A DNA stretch of 56,147 nt from a bacterium (GTDB lineage Bacteria; JAMCPX01): contig JAJYUJ010000018.1 of NCBI GenBank assembly GCA_021792615.1, forward strand, positions 1 through 56,147, read 5' to 3'. Position numbers and translations under genes: made by a program. Below the pieces are notes generated by a model. That model had not been told where the DNA came from and made no database searches. It saw only the letters and a program-made list of their open reading frames with translations. Shown here piece by piece: positions 42,814-52,182 of the stretch. Each line of letters begins with the position of its first letter. The stretch's first letter is position 1.

Positions 42814-45585
42814 TTATCCCGTATTCTTCAATCCGGCAGAGATGGCGTTGATGCTCATCAGAACAGGATAGGTAAGCCGGTTGATTTCTTTTTGGGACAG
42901 CTCGTTTGATTTCAGCCTGTCCAGCAGGATCGTCTGAATATACGTAGGTGCGTCTATGTAGGGCTCGCGGAGTTCCAGGGAAATCCGCAATCCGGGCTGG
43001 TGCTCAAGCAAATACTTTTGTCCCGTTACGAGGAGTAACATCCTTTTGCTCAATGCATATTCATGCTTTACCATATCGAAAAAATCCTTCGAACCCTTTA
43101 TATCCCGCGCAAGGTTTGCATACCGCAACGCGATGTGCATGTCTGCCTTTGCCATGCTCATTTCGATATTATCAACGAGGACCTTAAAGAACTGCCAGTC
43201 CTTATACATGTGCTGCAAAAGCATTGTGCCGTCCCGGTGCGCCTTTAAAAAGGCGCTCAGCGCAGAGCCGAAGGAAAACCATCCCGGGATATTGTGCCTG
43301 CTTTGAGCCCAGCTGAACGACCACGGGATAGCCCGGATCGAATCGATCGTCCCTCTTCCTGCCCTGAACGAAGGCCGTGAGCTTATGTTGAGCTTTGCTA
43401 TTTCGCGGACAGGGGTAACGGAAAAGAAATACCCTGCAAGCAGAGGATTATCATGGATAGAGCTGCGGTAGTGGGCGTACGCGTCTTCTGCGATCTCCTC
43501 CATGCTGTCCTCGTATAGCTTCCTGTTCACACCCGCATGCGTAAAGCTTGCGGAAATCACGCCGGATACAATGGATTCGAGGTTATAGAGCGCGGTATCG
43601 GTATTGGCATATTTGGAGGACACGACCTCGCCCTGTTCCGTAAACTTTACATAGCCGTTGATAGTGCCCGCGGGCTGTGCTTTGAATGCCTTATACGTCG
43701 GTCCCCCTCCCCTGCCGATGCTGCCGCCCCTGCCGTGAAAAAACAGGATCTTGACGCCGTATTTTTGCGCAAGAGCAACGAGACGGACCTGCGCCCGGTA
43801 TAGTGTCCATGAGGCCTTGAGTATGCCGCCGTCTTTATTGCTGTCCGAATAACCGAGCATGATCTCCTGCTTCATACTGGCGTTTCTCAGGATGGACAGG
43901 TAGAGCTTGTTCGTAAATGCATGCTCCATGGTATCCGGTGCATTCTCGAGGTTTTGGATAGTCTCAAACAAGGGCGCAATACCTATTGAAGAACCCGTCC
44001 CTTCTTTCCCGGTCTTCACCAGCCCTGCTATCTTTGCCAAAAACGCGACCTCGAGGATGTCGCTGAACCCGTGGCTCATGCTGATGATATAGGTTTTGAT
44101 GGCATCCTTGCCAAGTGTCTGTTGAATGCGATGTATCGTTTTGAATACCTCCATCGTCCCCTTTGCGGTTTTCGACAACCCTGACGGTACGCTGAAATTG
44201 CCCTGGAGACAGGCAGTCAGCATCTGCTGTCTCGACTCTTCGTTCTCCCGGGCGTACGCTGCGCCGAGCAGTTCGTCCACGACTTTTTCATGCACGGTAT
44301 GGTGCTGCCGTACATCCAGTGACGCAAGATGAAATCCGAACACATGAGCCCTCGTTATGAGCGCCGAGACCTCTTCATGAGCTATATCGCACGCCTTGTT
44401 CCTGCAGAGGCTGTCGTGGATCAGCGTCAGGTCGCCGATGAACTCGCCGGCAGTATTGTATGCGCCGCTTTTATGCTCCCCGAGAGCGAGCAGCCGGGCA
44501 TACATGAGCGTCAGTTTCTGGCGGTAGTATTCGGTAGGACTGATGTTTTGGAAATCGACGAGCCCGGATACCGTATCGAACCTCTTAAAATCTTCCCGAA
44601 TGGATTTCTTTAACGCCGGAGATACGCCTGCCTGCCGTTCCGACATGGAAAGACTCCTGAACAGCGTGTTGATGTCCTCGCGGTACAGAGACAGGACCGT
44701 ATCCCTGTGCATGTCCATGGTAGCCGATATGGTATCCTGCGTTACCGAGGGATTGCCATCCATGTCGCCGCCAATCCATGATCCGAACCGCATAAAATTG
44801 CGGGGTATGACAACGCCGGGATATACGCGCTCTATCGCGGTGCTGACCTTCCTGTACAGCTTGCCGATGCCGTGATAAAAGGTATGACGGAAATAAAACA
44901 TACCGTTGAACACCTCGTCCGAAACCTTCACGCTCCTGTTTCGAATCTCATCCGTCTGCCACAGCTTCGTTATTTCATGCATGATGAGCATTTCGTAATG
45001 TCCGGGTTCACCTCCGGCTCCGCACTCCAGCATACCGCACAAATAATCGTATATCTTCCGGTGCTTCATCATGATCGTGTGCCGCTTGGTCTCCGACGGA
45101 TGTGCCGTGATAACCGGTATAACGGCGAAGTGTCCCAAAAAAGATTGTACGGTTTCCCTGCTGTACCGTTCGCCCGCCATGTTCGAGACGCAGGTGTAGA
45201 CCGATAATTCGTCCTGACCGAAGGCGAACGATGCCGCACCGGAACCGTAGGCATAGTATTCTTCCGCAATGTTGACGAGCTGGAAGTACAGGGCAAAAGC
45301 CCTGATCAGGTCTGCCATCTGTCCGGGCTGAAGCCGCGAAAGGGTGTCCATTATTTTCTTTTCACGTGCAGGACTATAGTGCTTTCTCAATGCCTTGATG
45401 TTCAGCCGTATATTTTCTTCCAGCCTGAAAAATTCCTCGCCGCGCTGTTTTATCAGAACGTCTCCCAGCAAATGTCCGAGCATGTTTATCGTCGATGCCA
45501 GGGATGATGCCGGACCCGAACCATGTCCGGTACGCCGGGGCACCGGTGCGGACCCTGAACTCCCCGCTGCTTTTTTTATGACCAT
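42814..45585 (-). CDS. ppc: phosphoenolpyruvate carboxylase
   Basis: About 923 residues. It adds bicarbonate to PEP to give oxaloacetate, refilling the TCA cycle. Conserved motifs are VITAHPSETKRHT, FGSWIGGDMDGNP, FHGRGGSIGRGGGP, IPWSFSWAQSRHNIPGW and the C-terminal SINAISAGLKNTG (the NTG end). The start at 45585 (MVIKKAAG) is preferred over an upstream frame extension that overlaps the next gene. It overlaps the metallophosphoesterase by 10 bases. The context, three genes in a row without terminators, suggests one operon of unrelated functions. Confidence 0.96.
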   Translation of the reverse strand: MVIKKAAGSSGSAPVPRRTGHGSGPASSLASTINMLGHLLGDVLIKQRGEEFFRLEENIRLNIKALRKHYSPAREKKIMDTLSRLQPGQMADLIRAFALYFQLVNIAEEYYAYGSGAASFAFGQDELSVYTCVSNMAGERYSRETVQSFLGHFAVIPVITAHPSETKRHTIMMKHRKIYDYLCGMLECGAGGEPGHYEMLIMHEITKLWQTDEIRNRSVKVSDEVFNGMFYFRHTFYHGIGKLYRKVSTAIERVYPGVVIPRNFMRFGSWIGGDMDGNPSVTQDTISATMDMHRDTVLSLYREDINTLFRSLSMSERQAGVSPALKKSIREDFKRFDTVSGLVDFQNISPTEYYRQKLTLMYARLLALGEHKSGAYNTAGEFIGDLTLIHDSLCRNKACDIAHEEVSALITRAHVFGFHLASLDVRQHHTVHEKVVDELLGAAYARENEESRQQMLTACLQGNFSVPSGLSKTAKGTMEVFKTIHRIQQTLGKDAIKTYIISMSHGFSDILEVAFLAKIAGLVKTGKEGTGSSIGIAPLFETIQNLENAPDTMEHAFTNKLYLSILRNASMKQEIMLGYSDSNKDGGILKASWTLYRAQVRLVALAQKYGVKILFFHGRGGSIGRGGGPTYKAFKAQPAGTINGYVKFTEQGEVVSSKYANTDTALYNLESIVSGVISASFTHAGVNRKLYEDSMEEIAEDAYAHYRSSIHDNPLLAGYFFSVTPVREIAKLNISSRPSFRAGRGTIDSIRAIPWSFSWAQSRHNIPGWFSFGSALSAFLKAHRDGTMLLQHMYKDWQFFKVLVDNIEMSMAKADMHIALRYANLARDIKGSKDFFDMVKHEYALSKRMLLLVTGQKYLLEHQPGLRISLELREPYIDAPTYIQTILLDRLKSNELSQKEINRLTYPVLMSINAISAGLKNTG

Positions 45586-46661
45586 CCCCGTATCTCGCTT
45601 TCCACCCGGTAACGCCCATGCCATTCCCGCAAACTTGCCCGGGGCTGGTTTGACTCATACTCGATCAATGCATAGGTAAGCCTGGAGTGTCTCCCCGGGT
45701 TGTCGATACCCATATCGACGATGTCGGTCCATGTGCCGGTATTCAGGTATTGCTTGCCCTGCTCTTCCCGGTGCATTGCCCGGTGCGTATGCCCGAATAT
45801 TACGATCCGGTAATTGGTGTGTTTGGATATTGCTACGGCGATATCCGTAATGGACCCCAATTTGAATGATTCCATGACATGCTCGATGGTCAAATGGAAT
45901 TTTCTCCGCCTCTGCGTGTCCGGGTGAAACCTGTTGACGATATAAAACCAAACCATCTGCATCAGGGTGGCGGTTGTTTTTCTCGTATCGAACAAAAGCC
46001 CCCAGCGTATGTATCTCCTCAAAGGCTTTATCCGGTCGAGATAGGGGGTGTCCTTCTTTCTCGGATAGATGAACGTTAATACAAAATAACTGCCCCACGG
46101 TATGTTGAGTACCGTTTCCCCGTTGAGCGGGGATTTCTTTATGGAATCCATGGTCGAAAAGCCGTTCAGAATATCATAGTTGTTGCCGTGCTCTATGTAG
46201 ATACCGTCAAACGTTCTGGAACGGTGGTATATCTCTATACGGGGTGAAATGATATTTTTCAAAAGCTCTTCGACCTTGCCCCAGAGCAGGCCCTGATCGT
46301 GGTTTCCCACCAGGATGCTTATATGGTGGTTCAGGGAATACATGAACCGCCGCAGCGAATCGAAAAATACCGGGTGTCCTTTTGCGATACGCTGCAGCAT
46401 GATGAGGCAATCAAACTCCGTAATGGTAACGCCGTCCTTCAGTATGTCCGCCTGGAGCAGGTTCAGGAAGTCTCCGTTTATGATGAGTTCGACATCGCAG
46501 TGCCTGTAGTTGCCCTGTGTGTAGTATTCCAGAAATTCATCGAAGCTTTCATCGAAGAAAAAATCTTCGTACGGGTTCCGTATGCCTTCGTCCGTAAACC
46601 TGCCCCTGCCGAGATGCAGGTCGCTGACGACAAGTTTGATGGCGTCCACCATATTCTTCAA
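45576..46661 (-). CDS. calcineurin-like metallophosphoesterase
   Basis: 361 residues. Metal-binding motifs DLHLGRG (D14, H16), INGDFLN, GNHD and GHTH are in order. It resembles UDP-diacylglucosamine hydrolase-like and other phosphoesterases, but the substrate is not clear. The TTG at 46661 overlaps the upstream stop (TTGA), while an ATG at 46652 is also possible. The C-terminal 180 residues add basic segments (RIKPLRRYIRWGLLFDTRK) not found in the minimal LpxH type. Confidence 0.85.
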   Translation of the reverse strand: MKNMVDAIKLVVSDLHLGRGRFTDEGIRNPYEDFFFDESFDEFLEYYTQGNYRHCDVELIINGDFLNLLQADILKDGVTITEFDCLIMLQRIAKGHPVFFDSLRRFMYSLNHHISILVGNHDQGLLWGKVEELLKNIISPRIEIYHRSRTFDGIYIEHGNNYDILNGFSTMDSIKKSPLNGETVLNIPWGSYFVLTFIYPRKKDTPYLDRIKPLRRYIRWGLLFDTRKTTATLMQMVWFYIVNRFHPDTQRRRKFHLTIEHVMESFKLGSITDIAVAISKHTNYRIVIFGHTHRAMHREEQGKQYLNTGTWTDIVDMGIDNPGRHSRLTYALIEYESNQPRASLREWHGRYRVESEIRGWS

Positions 46662-47971
46662 CCGTTATCCTTGGAGGACAGCCGCTCTTTTATTGCCCTG
46701 TAGCACTCCATGCTCGACTCATGGGCTATGTCGCCGCCGGCACCCGGTGCAGCGGTGGTGTCGCCGACCAGATAAAGGTTTTCGATGCCTCGTATCCGGT
46801 AATCCATACGCTTGTCTCTCAGCTGGCTTATATTGAGTTCCACGCCGTCAACGGTATTCAGTCTCAGTACGCGCTTGAAGAGTGTCTTTGTTTTCAGCTG
46901 CGGGAAAAGTCCTTCTATCCTGTTCTCGAGCTGCTGTTGATATTCCTTTATCTTGTTCTGTTGTTTCATATCTTCATTATGGACCGGACAAAACCACGTC
47001 AGAAGGGACTTGCCTGCCGGTGCCGTATCGGATGACAGGTTTGATACGAAACAACCGAAACTGACCGGATCCTCGAGATAGAGAAGCCCGTCGATATCGC
47101 TGATGTGACCGTCTATGGCATAATCTATGGATATGCCGGACGTCGGGACGAGACCGACGGCTGTTTTCAATCTCTCGTCCTTTATCTGTTTTATATCCAT
47201 TATCCTGCCGAGTTCCTGGGACGGCATGTCTAGAATGATATTCTTCGCATTCAGGATCCCGTCTCTTGTTTTTACCCCGGCAGCCCTGCCGTTTTCGATG
47301 ATGACCGAATCAACCTTTACGCCCGTCCGGATCTCTCCGTTTTCCCTGACCGCATCCGTGAGAGGAACAAGGATATCCTTCTGCCAGCCATGGACCGGGT
47401 ATTCGACGGATATACCGGTTTTCAAAACCATGGTTATGTTCTCGGCCAATGCCTGCGCGGATGCAACCGACGGCAGGGGACACACCAGCATGGATGCACA
47501 AACAAGGTTGAAATACCTCTTTAACCCGCCCCGGACACCGGCACCCTGCATCCATTCTTCTACCGTATACCGCTTGAATCCTTCATCGCTTCCCCGTTTT
47601 AATCCTATCATAATCCTGAGTGCCTTAAGGCGCTCGGAAAAGGTAAACAAACCGCTTGTCAGGAAACCGGACGGACCTGTGGGAAAAAGAATAAAGCGAT
47701 TGTTCTTATCGATAACATAGGATTTTCCCAGCGGCTGAAAACGGATCTCTTTCCCTATCTGCCTCAGGACATTGGCGACTGCGCTTTTTCTGCCAAACCT
47801 TACCAGGTGAATCCCATTGTCGAGTTCAAAACCGTCTTTCGAATGGACGAAGGTACGGCCGCCGGTATGCTCAGCCTGCTCGATGATAAGTAATGAATAG
47901 CCGTCGTGGCTCAGCAGTGCACCGAGTTCGAGACCCGCTATCCCTCCTCCGACAATGATAAAATCATACAT
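46658..47971 (-). CDS. FAD-dependent amine-oxidase/phytoene-desaturase-like protein
   Basis: 437 residues. The Rossmann dinucleotide motif is at the N-terminus (IIVGGGIAGLELGALLS), followed by EHTGGRTFVHSKDGFELDNG. The C-terminal flavin-proximal motif is YLVGDTTAAPGAGGDIAHES. Protoporphyrinogen oxidases, phytoene desaturases and amine oxidases share this fold, so the substrate is open. Start ATG 47971 follows GGGAGGG. The two downstream genes overlap or abut it. Confidence 0.85.
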   Translation of the reverse strand: MYDFIIVGGGIAGLELGALLSHDGYSLLIIEQAEHTGGRTFVHSKDGFELDNGIHLVRFGRKSAVANVLRQIGKEIRFQPLGKSYVIDKNNRFILFPTGPSGFLTSGLFTFSERLKALRIMIGLKRGSDEGFKRYTVEEWMQGAGVRGGLKRYFNLVCASMLVCPLPSVASAQALAENITMVLKTGISVEYPVHGWQKDILVPLTDAVRENGEIRTGVKVDSVIIENGRAAGVKTRDGILNAKNIILDMPSQELGRIMDIKQIKDERLKTAVGLVPTSGISIDYAIDGHISDIDGLLYLEDPVSFGCFVSNLSSDTAPAGKSLLTWFCPVHNEDMKQQNKIKEYQQQLENRIEGLFPQLKTKTLFKRVLRLNTVDGVELNISQLRDKRMDYRIRGIENLYLVGDTTAAPGAGGDIAHESSMECYRAIKERLSSKDNG

Positions 47972-48100
47972 AATACCCTCCCTTGCAGCGATTCCTATCG
48001 CTGACAACTCAAAACTCAATATTTAACTCGAAATTAAAAATTTAAGATTCAATAAATAGCATCAGAAAACATTATTTTTTTCTAAAATGGGTTAGGGAAT

Positions 48101-49414
48101 TCATGTCTCGGATTTGACTTCGAGTTTCTTCATGATTTTCAGCTTCTCGAGCCTCCTGCCCCGTATTTTAAGAACGAATATTTTGACCTGTTCATCCTCA
48201 TAGTGCTCGCCTGCTGCGGGATAATGCCCCATGGCCCCGGTAACAAATCCGCCAATCGTACTTACCTTCGAGTCGTCGAGGCTGACGCCGAGGGCGTCAT
48301 TGATGTCCGAAATATTCACATTGCCCAGAACAACGATACCGTCCTGGACGCGCTGTATCGGCTCTTCTTCCTGCTGGTCGTATTCGTCACGGATCTCTCC
48401 GACAATTTCCTCAAGCACATCCTCCATGGTCACAATGCCGGATATGCCGCCGTACTCATCCGAAACCACGGCCATTTGAATATCCTTTTTCCTGAATTCC
48501 TTTATGGCATCGTCCAGCCTCATGGTATCCGGGATAAAGTGTGCAGCGCGCAGTATTGCCGGGAGCTGCTTATTTTTAATTTTTGCGTCGATAAGGTCTT
48601 TGATGTGTATGATGCCGATGATATGATCGATGTCTTTTTCGTACACCGGCATCCTCGAGTAGCCGGATTCTATCATCTTATTCAATGCGTCATCCACGGG
48701 TGTGTCTTTCTCGATAGCCACTGTATCGACACGGGGTGTCATGATTTCTTTTATCATCGTATTGCTGAATTCGAGCACGGAATAGATGAGTTTTCTTTCA
48801 TCAGGCTCTACAACACCTTCCTTGGTGCCTTCGTCTATGATGGCCCGTATCTCCTCTTCGGTAATAATCGACAAACCGCCCTTTAATTTCAGGCCGAACA
48901 ATCTGCCGACGACCTGTACCGACAGGGTAAGGAATTTTACCAGGGGATAGAGGAACTTGAGTATCAGATTGATGACCGGGGCAGTGATCGTCGCAATCCT
49001 CTCGGGGTATTCGACGGCTATCGCCTTGGGAAACAGCTCTCCCAGCACAAGGAACAGGTAGGAGATGATCATGGTAACAAAAAATATGGAAACCATCTGC
49101 CACTGGTATATGCTAAAAAAACCGATATGGGACTCAAGGAAAATTGCAAGCGGTTCTGCGTACCACTGTGCAGCTATAGCGGATGACAGGAAACCGACAA
49201 CGGTAACCATGATCTGGATGATGGAAAATAAGCTCCTGGTATCGTCCAGCAGGGATGTTACATTGTCCCAGAGGCGGTTTTTGCCTTTTTCCCTCTTGAG
49301 CCCTTTCGCCCGTACCGTGATGATTGCTATTTCTGCGGCCGCAAAAAAGGCGTTTATAAAAATCAAAAACCCGAGCAAGATCAATTCGGATATAATAGAA
49401 TCGGCGGTTCCCAT
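48101..49414 (-). CDS. CNNM/CorC-family membrane protein (hemolysin C-like)
   Basis: 437 residues. An N-terminal DUF21/CNNM transmembrane domain with about four helices (ISELILLGFLIFINAFFAAA), a CBS pair (IKEIMTPRVDTVAIEKDTPV and HFIPDTMRLDDAIKEFRKKD) and a CorC_HlyC domain (VQDGIVVLGNVNISDINDAL). Family members are Mg or other cation transporters or exchangers. Start ATG 49414 has GTGGAAG; longer frames upstream would extend into the promoter region of the ATPase. It is divergent from the P-type ATPase, with 155 bases between them. Confidence 0.9.
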   Translation of the reverse strand: MGTADSIISELILLGFLIFINAFFAAAEIAIITVRAKGLKREKGKNRLWDNVTSLLDDTRSLFSIIQIMVTVVGFLSSAIAAQWYAEPLAIFLESHIGFFSIYQWQMVSIFFVTMIISYLFLVLGELFPKAIAVEYPERIATITAPVINLILKFLYPLVKFLTLSVQVVGRLFGLKLKGGLSIITEEEIRAIIDEGTKEGVVEPDERKLIYSVLEFSNTMIKEIMTPRVDTVAIEKDTPVDDALNKMIESGYSRMPVYEKDIDHIIGIIHIKDLIDAKIKNKQLPAILRAAHFIPDTMRLDDAIKEFRKKDIQMAVVSDEYGGISGIVTMEDVLEEIVGEIRDEYDQQEEEPIQRVQDGIVVLGNVNISDINDALGVSLDDSKVSTIGGFVTGAMGHYPAAGEHYEDEQVKIFVLKIRGRRLEKLKIMKKLEVKSET

Positions 49415-49568
49415 GACTTCCACTTTAGCGAATCCGTACGTATTGTCAAGAATGCGTCGAGCGCCGCACGCAGAGCGCCCTGGCCTTTTAAGCCAAAATA
49501 ATACTTGATTATGAAAATAAACACTATAAATTATGTGGATTATTTTAAATGAAGAGGAGAGGGTTTTT

Positions 49569-51995
49569 ATGGATCGAACGTTAATGAGAACATCTGAATA
49601 CAAAAAATTATCTATTGAGGAAACGCTCGGAAAATTGCAGACATCGGCAGCAGGGCTGAAAGAATCCGAGGCCGTGAACAGACAGCAGATCGACGGCTAC
49701 AACGAGATCACGGAAAAAAAACAAAACCCGCTTTTGCAATTCGTATCCCGGTACTGGGGACCTATGCCGTGGCTTCTGGAACTTGCAATGGTGCTTTCCT
49801 TCCTGCTGGATCGTCCTCTCGAGGGTATCATCATCCTCGTCCTGCTGACCGTCAATGCGATCATAGGCTATATACATTCGCGCAATTCCCAGAGAGCAGT
49901 CGAACTCCTGAAAAACAAGCTTGCAGTCAAGGCACGGATATTGCGGGAAGGGAACATGGCACTGAGGAATGCGCGGGAGGTTGTGCCGGGCGATATCATC
50001 ATGGTGAAACTCGGCGACATCATACCGGCAGATGGAAAAATTATTGGCGATACCATTTCGGTTGACGAATCTTCGTTGACCGGGGAATCGCTGCCGAAAG
50101 AGGCACACCAATCGGATATTGTGTATTCCGGCTCGGTCGTCAAGCGCGGCGAGACGCGGTGTGTTGTCGTGAATACGGGCGCGAACACCTATTTCGGCAG
50201 AACCGCCGAACTGGTGAAAATAGCGAAACCGAAGTCCCATCAGGAAGAAGTGATGATGACGATTGTAAAGTATATGATGTATCTGGGGATAGTGGCCTCG
50301 CTCATTGTTGCGGTATATGCGGTCATCATGGGCTTTAAGCTAATCCTGATAGTGACCTTTATCGTTACCTTTCTTATGGGAGCCGTTCCTGTAGCGCTCC
50401 CCGCGGTACTGACCATCGTGCAGGCCGCAGGGGCAGTCGAACTCTCAAAAAAGAATATCCTCGTAACCAAGCTCGATTCCGTGGAAGACGCTTCGTCCAT
50501 AGATATTCTCTGTCTTGACAAAACGGGGACCATAACGCAGAACAACCTGTCGGTTACCGATAGCGTATCGTTCAACGGCTGCACAAAAGAAGACGTCATC
50601 AGACTCGCAATGCTTGCTTCCCAGGAAAAGGGTATGGACGCCATAGACCTCGCCGTTATTGCATACGGTAAATCCCTCGGTATCGATAAAGCCGTGGCAT
50701 CATACCGGCAACTTTCCTTTACGCCGTTTGATCCGTCTATCAAGCGGACCGAGGCTGTTATCGCTGACGGCGCAGAGAAATTCAAGGCCGTCAAGGGTGC
50801 CGCACAGACGATCATCGGCCTGAGCGAAGGTATGGACAAAGACACCATGGAAAAGATTGAGGCGGCCGTAAAAGAATTCTCCATGAAAGGGTACAGAACA
50901 CTGGCTGTCGGCAGGACACAGGGCAGAGACAGCGGAGAGCTCAAGTTCGTCGGACTGGTTGCACTCGCAGACCCGCCGAGGAAATGTGCGGCCAAGATGA
51001 TAGAAGAGATACGTGCTTTAGGCATTAAGCCCATGATGCTCACCGGCGACCATGCGGCAATAGCGAAAGAGATAGCCAAGCAGGTAGGCATCGGAAGCAA
51101 TATCATAAGCATGACGGAGATCAAGGACCTACCTGAAGAAGAACAGGTCAAAATCGTAAAACAAAGCGATGGGTTTGCCCAGATATACCCGGAGGATAAA
51201 TATAAGATCGTCAAGCTCCTGCAATCCAGCGGCCATACGGTCGGCATGACCGGTGATGGTGTAAATGACGCTCCGGCGCTTAAACAGGCGGAAATGGGTA
51301 TAGCGGTCAATAACTCCACGGATGTTGCAAAGGCATCGGCAAGCGTGGTCCTGACCGAAGACGGTATCAGCGTTATCGTGGACGCAATCAAGGTAAGCAG
51401 GGAAACCTTCCAAAGGATGCTCTCATGGGTCATCAACAAAGAGACAAAGGTCATAGGATTCGTCGGCGTCCTGACCGTCGGATTCTTCTGGCTTCACAGG
51501 CTCGTGCTCTCCCTGCTCGGCATGTCCCTGCTGGTATTCGCAAACGATTTCATAACCATGTCCCTTGCGACGGACAACGTAAAACACACCAGCAACCCGA
51601 ACACCTGGAACGTAAAAAACATTACGCTGGCTTCGCTGGCTCTCGGGATACTGCTCATCCTGGAAACCCTCGCGGTCATGGTCATCGGCAAGCACTATTT
51701 CCATATTACCGACAAACAAATGCCCACCCTTGTTCTTTTGAACCTGGTATTTGCCAGCCAGTTCAGGATCCTGATCGTGCGGGAACGGCAGCGTTTCTGG
51801 TCTTCGCTTCCGGGGAGGGAGCTGCTCCTCTCGACATTCGCAGCCCTTGTTTTGTTCGTGCTCCTTGGCACGTATGGCTGGATAATACCGTCTATGAGTT
51901 TCTATAAGGTACTGCTGGTTCTGGGACTATCGGCACTGTTTACGTTAGGTCTTGATTTTCCGAAATACTCGCTTTTCAAGAAATTCGGGCTGTAG
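49569..51995 (+). CDS. P3A-type (plasma-membrane H+-ATPase-like) cation ATPase
   Basis: 808 residues. It contains the N-terminal cation ATPase domain (VPGDIIMVKLGDIIPADG, ESSLTGESLPKE in the A-domain), the ion pathway helix VTFLMGAVPVALPAVLTI that is typical of fungal/plant-type proton pumps, the phosphorylation Asp D317 in CLDKTGTITQ, and GDGVNDAPALKQAEMGIAV in the P-domain. The C-terminus has the expected four-helix region. Bacterial P3A members exist but are rarer than K- or metal-type. Start ATG 49569 follows GAAGAGGAGAG. A proton export role is inferred by family. Confidence 0.9.
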   Translation: MDRTLMRTSEYKKLSIEETLGKLQTSAAGLKESEAVNRQQIDGYNEITEKKQNPLLQFVSRYWGPMPWLLELAMVLSFLLDRPLEGIIILVLLTVNAIIGYIHSRNSQRAVELLKNKLAVKARILREGNMALRNAREVVPGDIIMVKLGDIIPADGKIIGDTISVDESSLTGESLPKEAHQSDIVYSGSVVKRGETRCVVVNTGANTYFGRTAELVKIAKPKSHQEEVMMTIVKYMMYLGIVASLIVAVYAVIMGFKLILIVTFIVTFLMGAVPVALPAVLTIVQAAGAVELSKKNILVTKLDSVEDASSIDILCLDKTGTITQNNLSVTDSVSFNGCTKEDVIRLAMLASQEKGMDAIDLAVIAYGKSLGIDKAVASYRQLSFTPFDPSIKRTEAVIADGAEKFKAVKGAAQTIIGLSEGMDKDTMEKIEAAVKEFSMKGYRTLAVGRTQGRDSGELKFVGLVALADPPRKCAAKMIEEIRALGIKPMMLTGDHAAIAKEIAKQVGIGSNIISMTEIKDLPEEEQVKIVKQSDGFAQIYPEDKYKIVKLLQSSGHTVGMTGDGVNDAPALKQAEMGIAVNNSTDVAKASASVVLTEDGISVIVDAIKVSRETFQRMLSWVINKETKVIGFVGVLTVGFFWLHRLVLSLLGMSLLVFANDFITMSLATDNVKHTSNPNTWNVKNITLASLALGILLILETLAVMVIGKHYFHITDKQMPTLVLLNLVFASQFRILIVRERQRFWSSLPGRELLLSTFAALVLFVLLGTYGWIIPSMSFYKVLLVLGLSALFTLGLDFPKYSLFKKFGL

Positions 51996-52008
51996 CGGGA
52001 TGAAAAAT

Positions 52009-52082
<74 letters not shown>

Positions 52083-52182
52083 ATGAAGTCACAAGTTTTC
52101 GGTTACGGAATATTAGATATAATGTTTGTTCTCTTCCTTGTCAACCCTGTTAGTTGCCCGCGGGCAACCCCGCTGCATTCGC

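Noticed and set aside
50240-51454. 404-codon minus-strand frame opposite the P-type ATPase
   Set aside because: Antisense shadow; its Ser/Ile-rich composition follows from the ATPase codons, and it has no ribosome-binding site.
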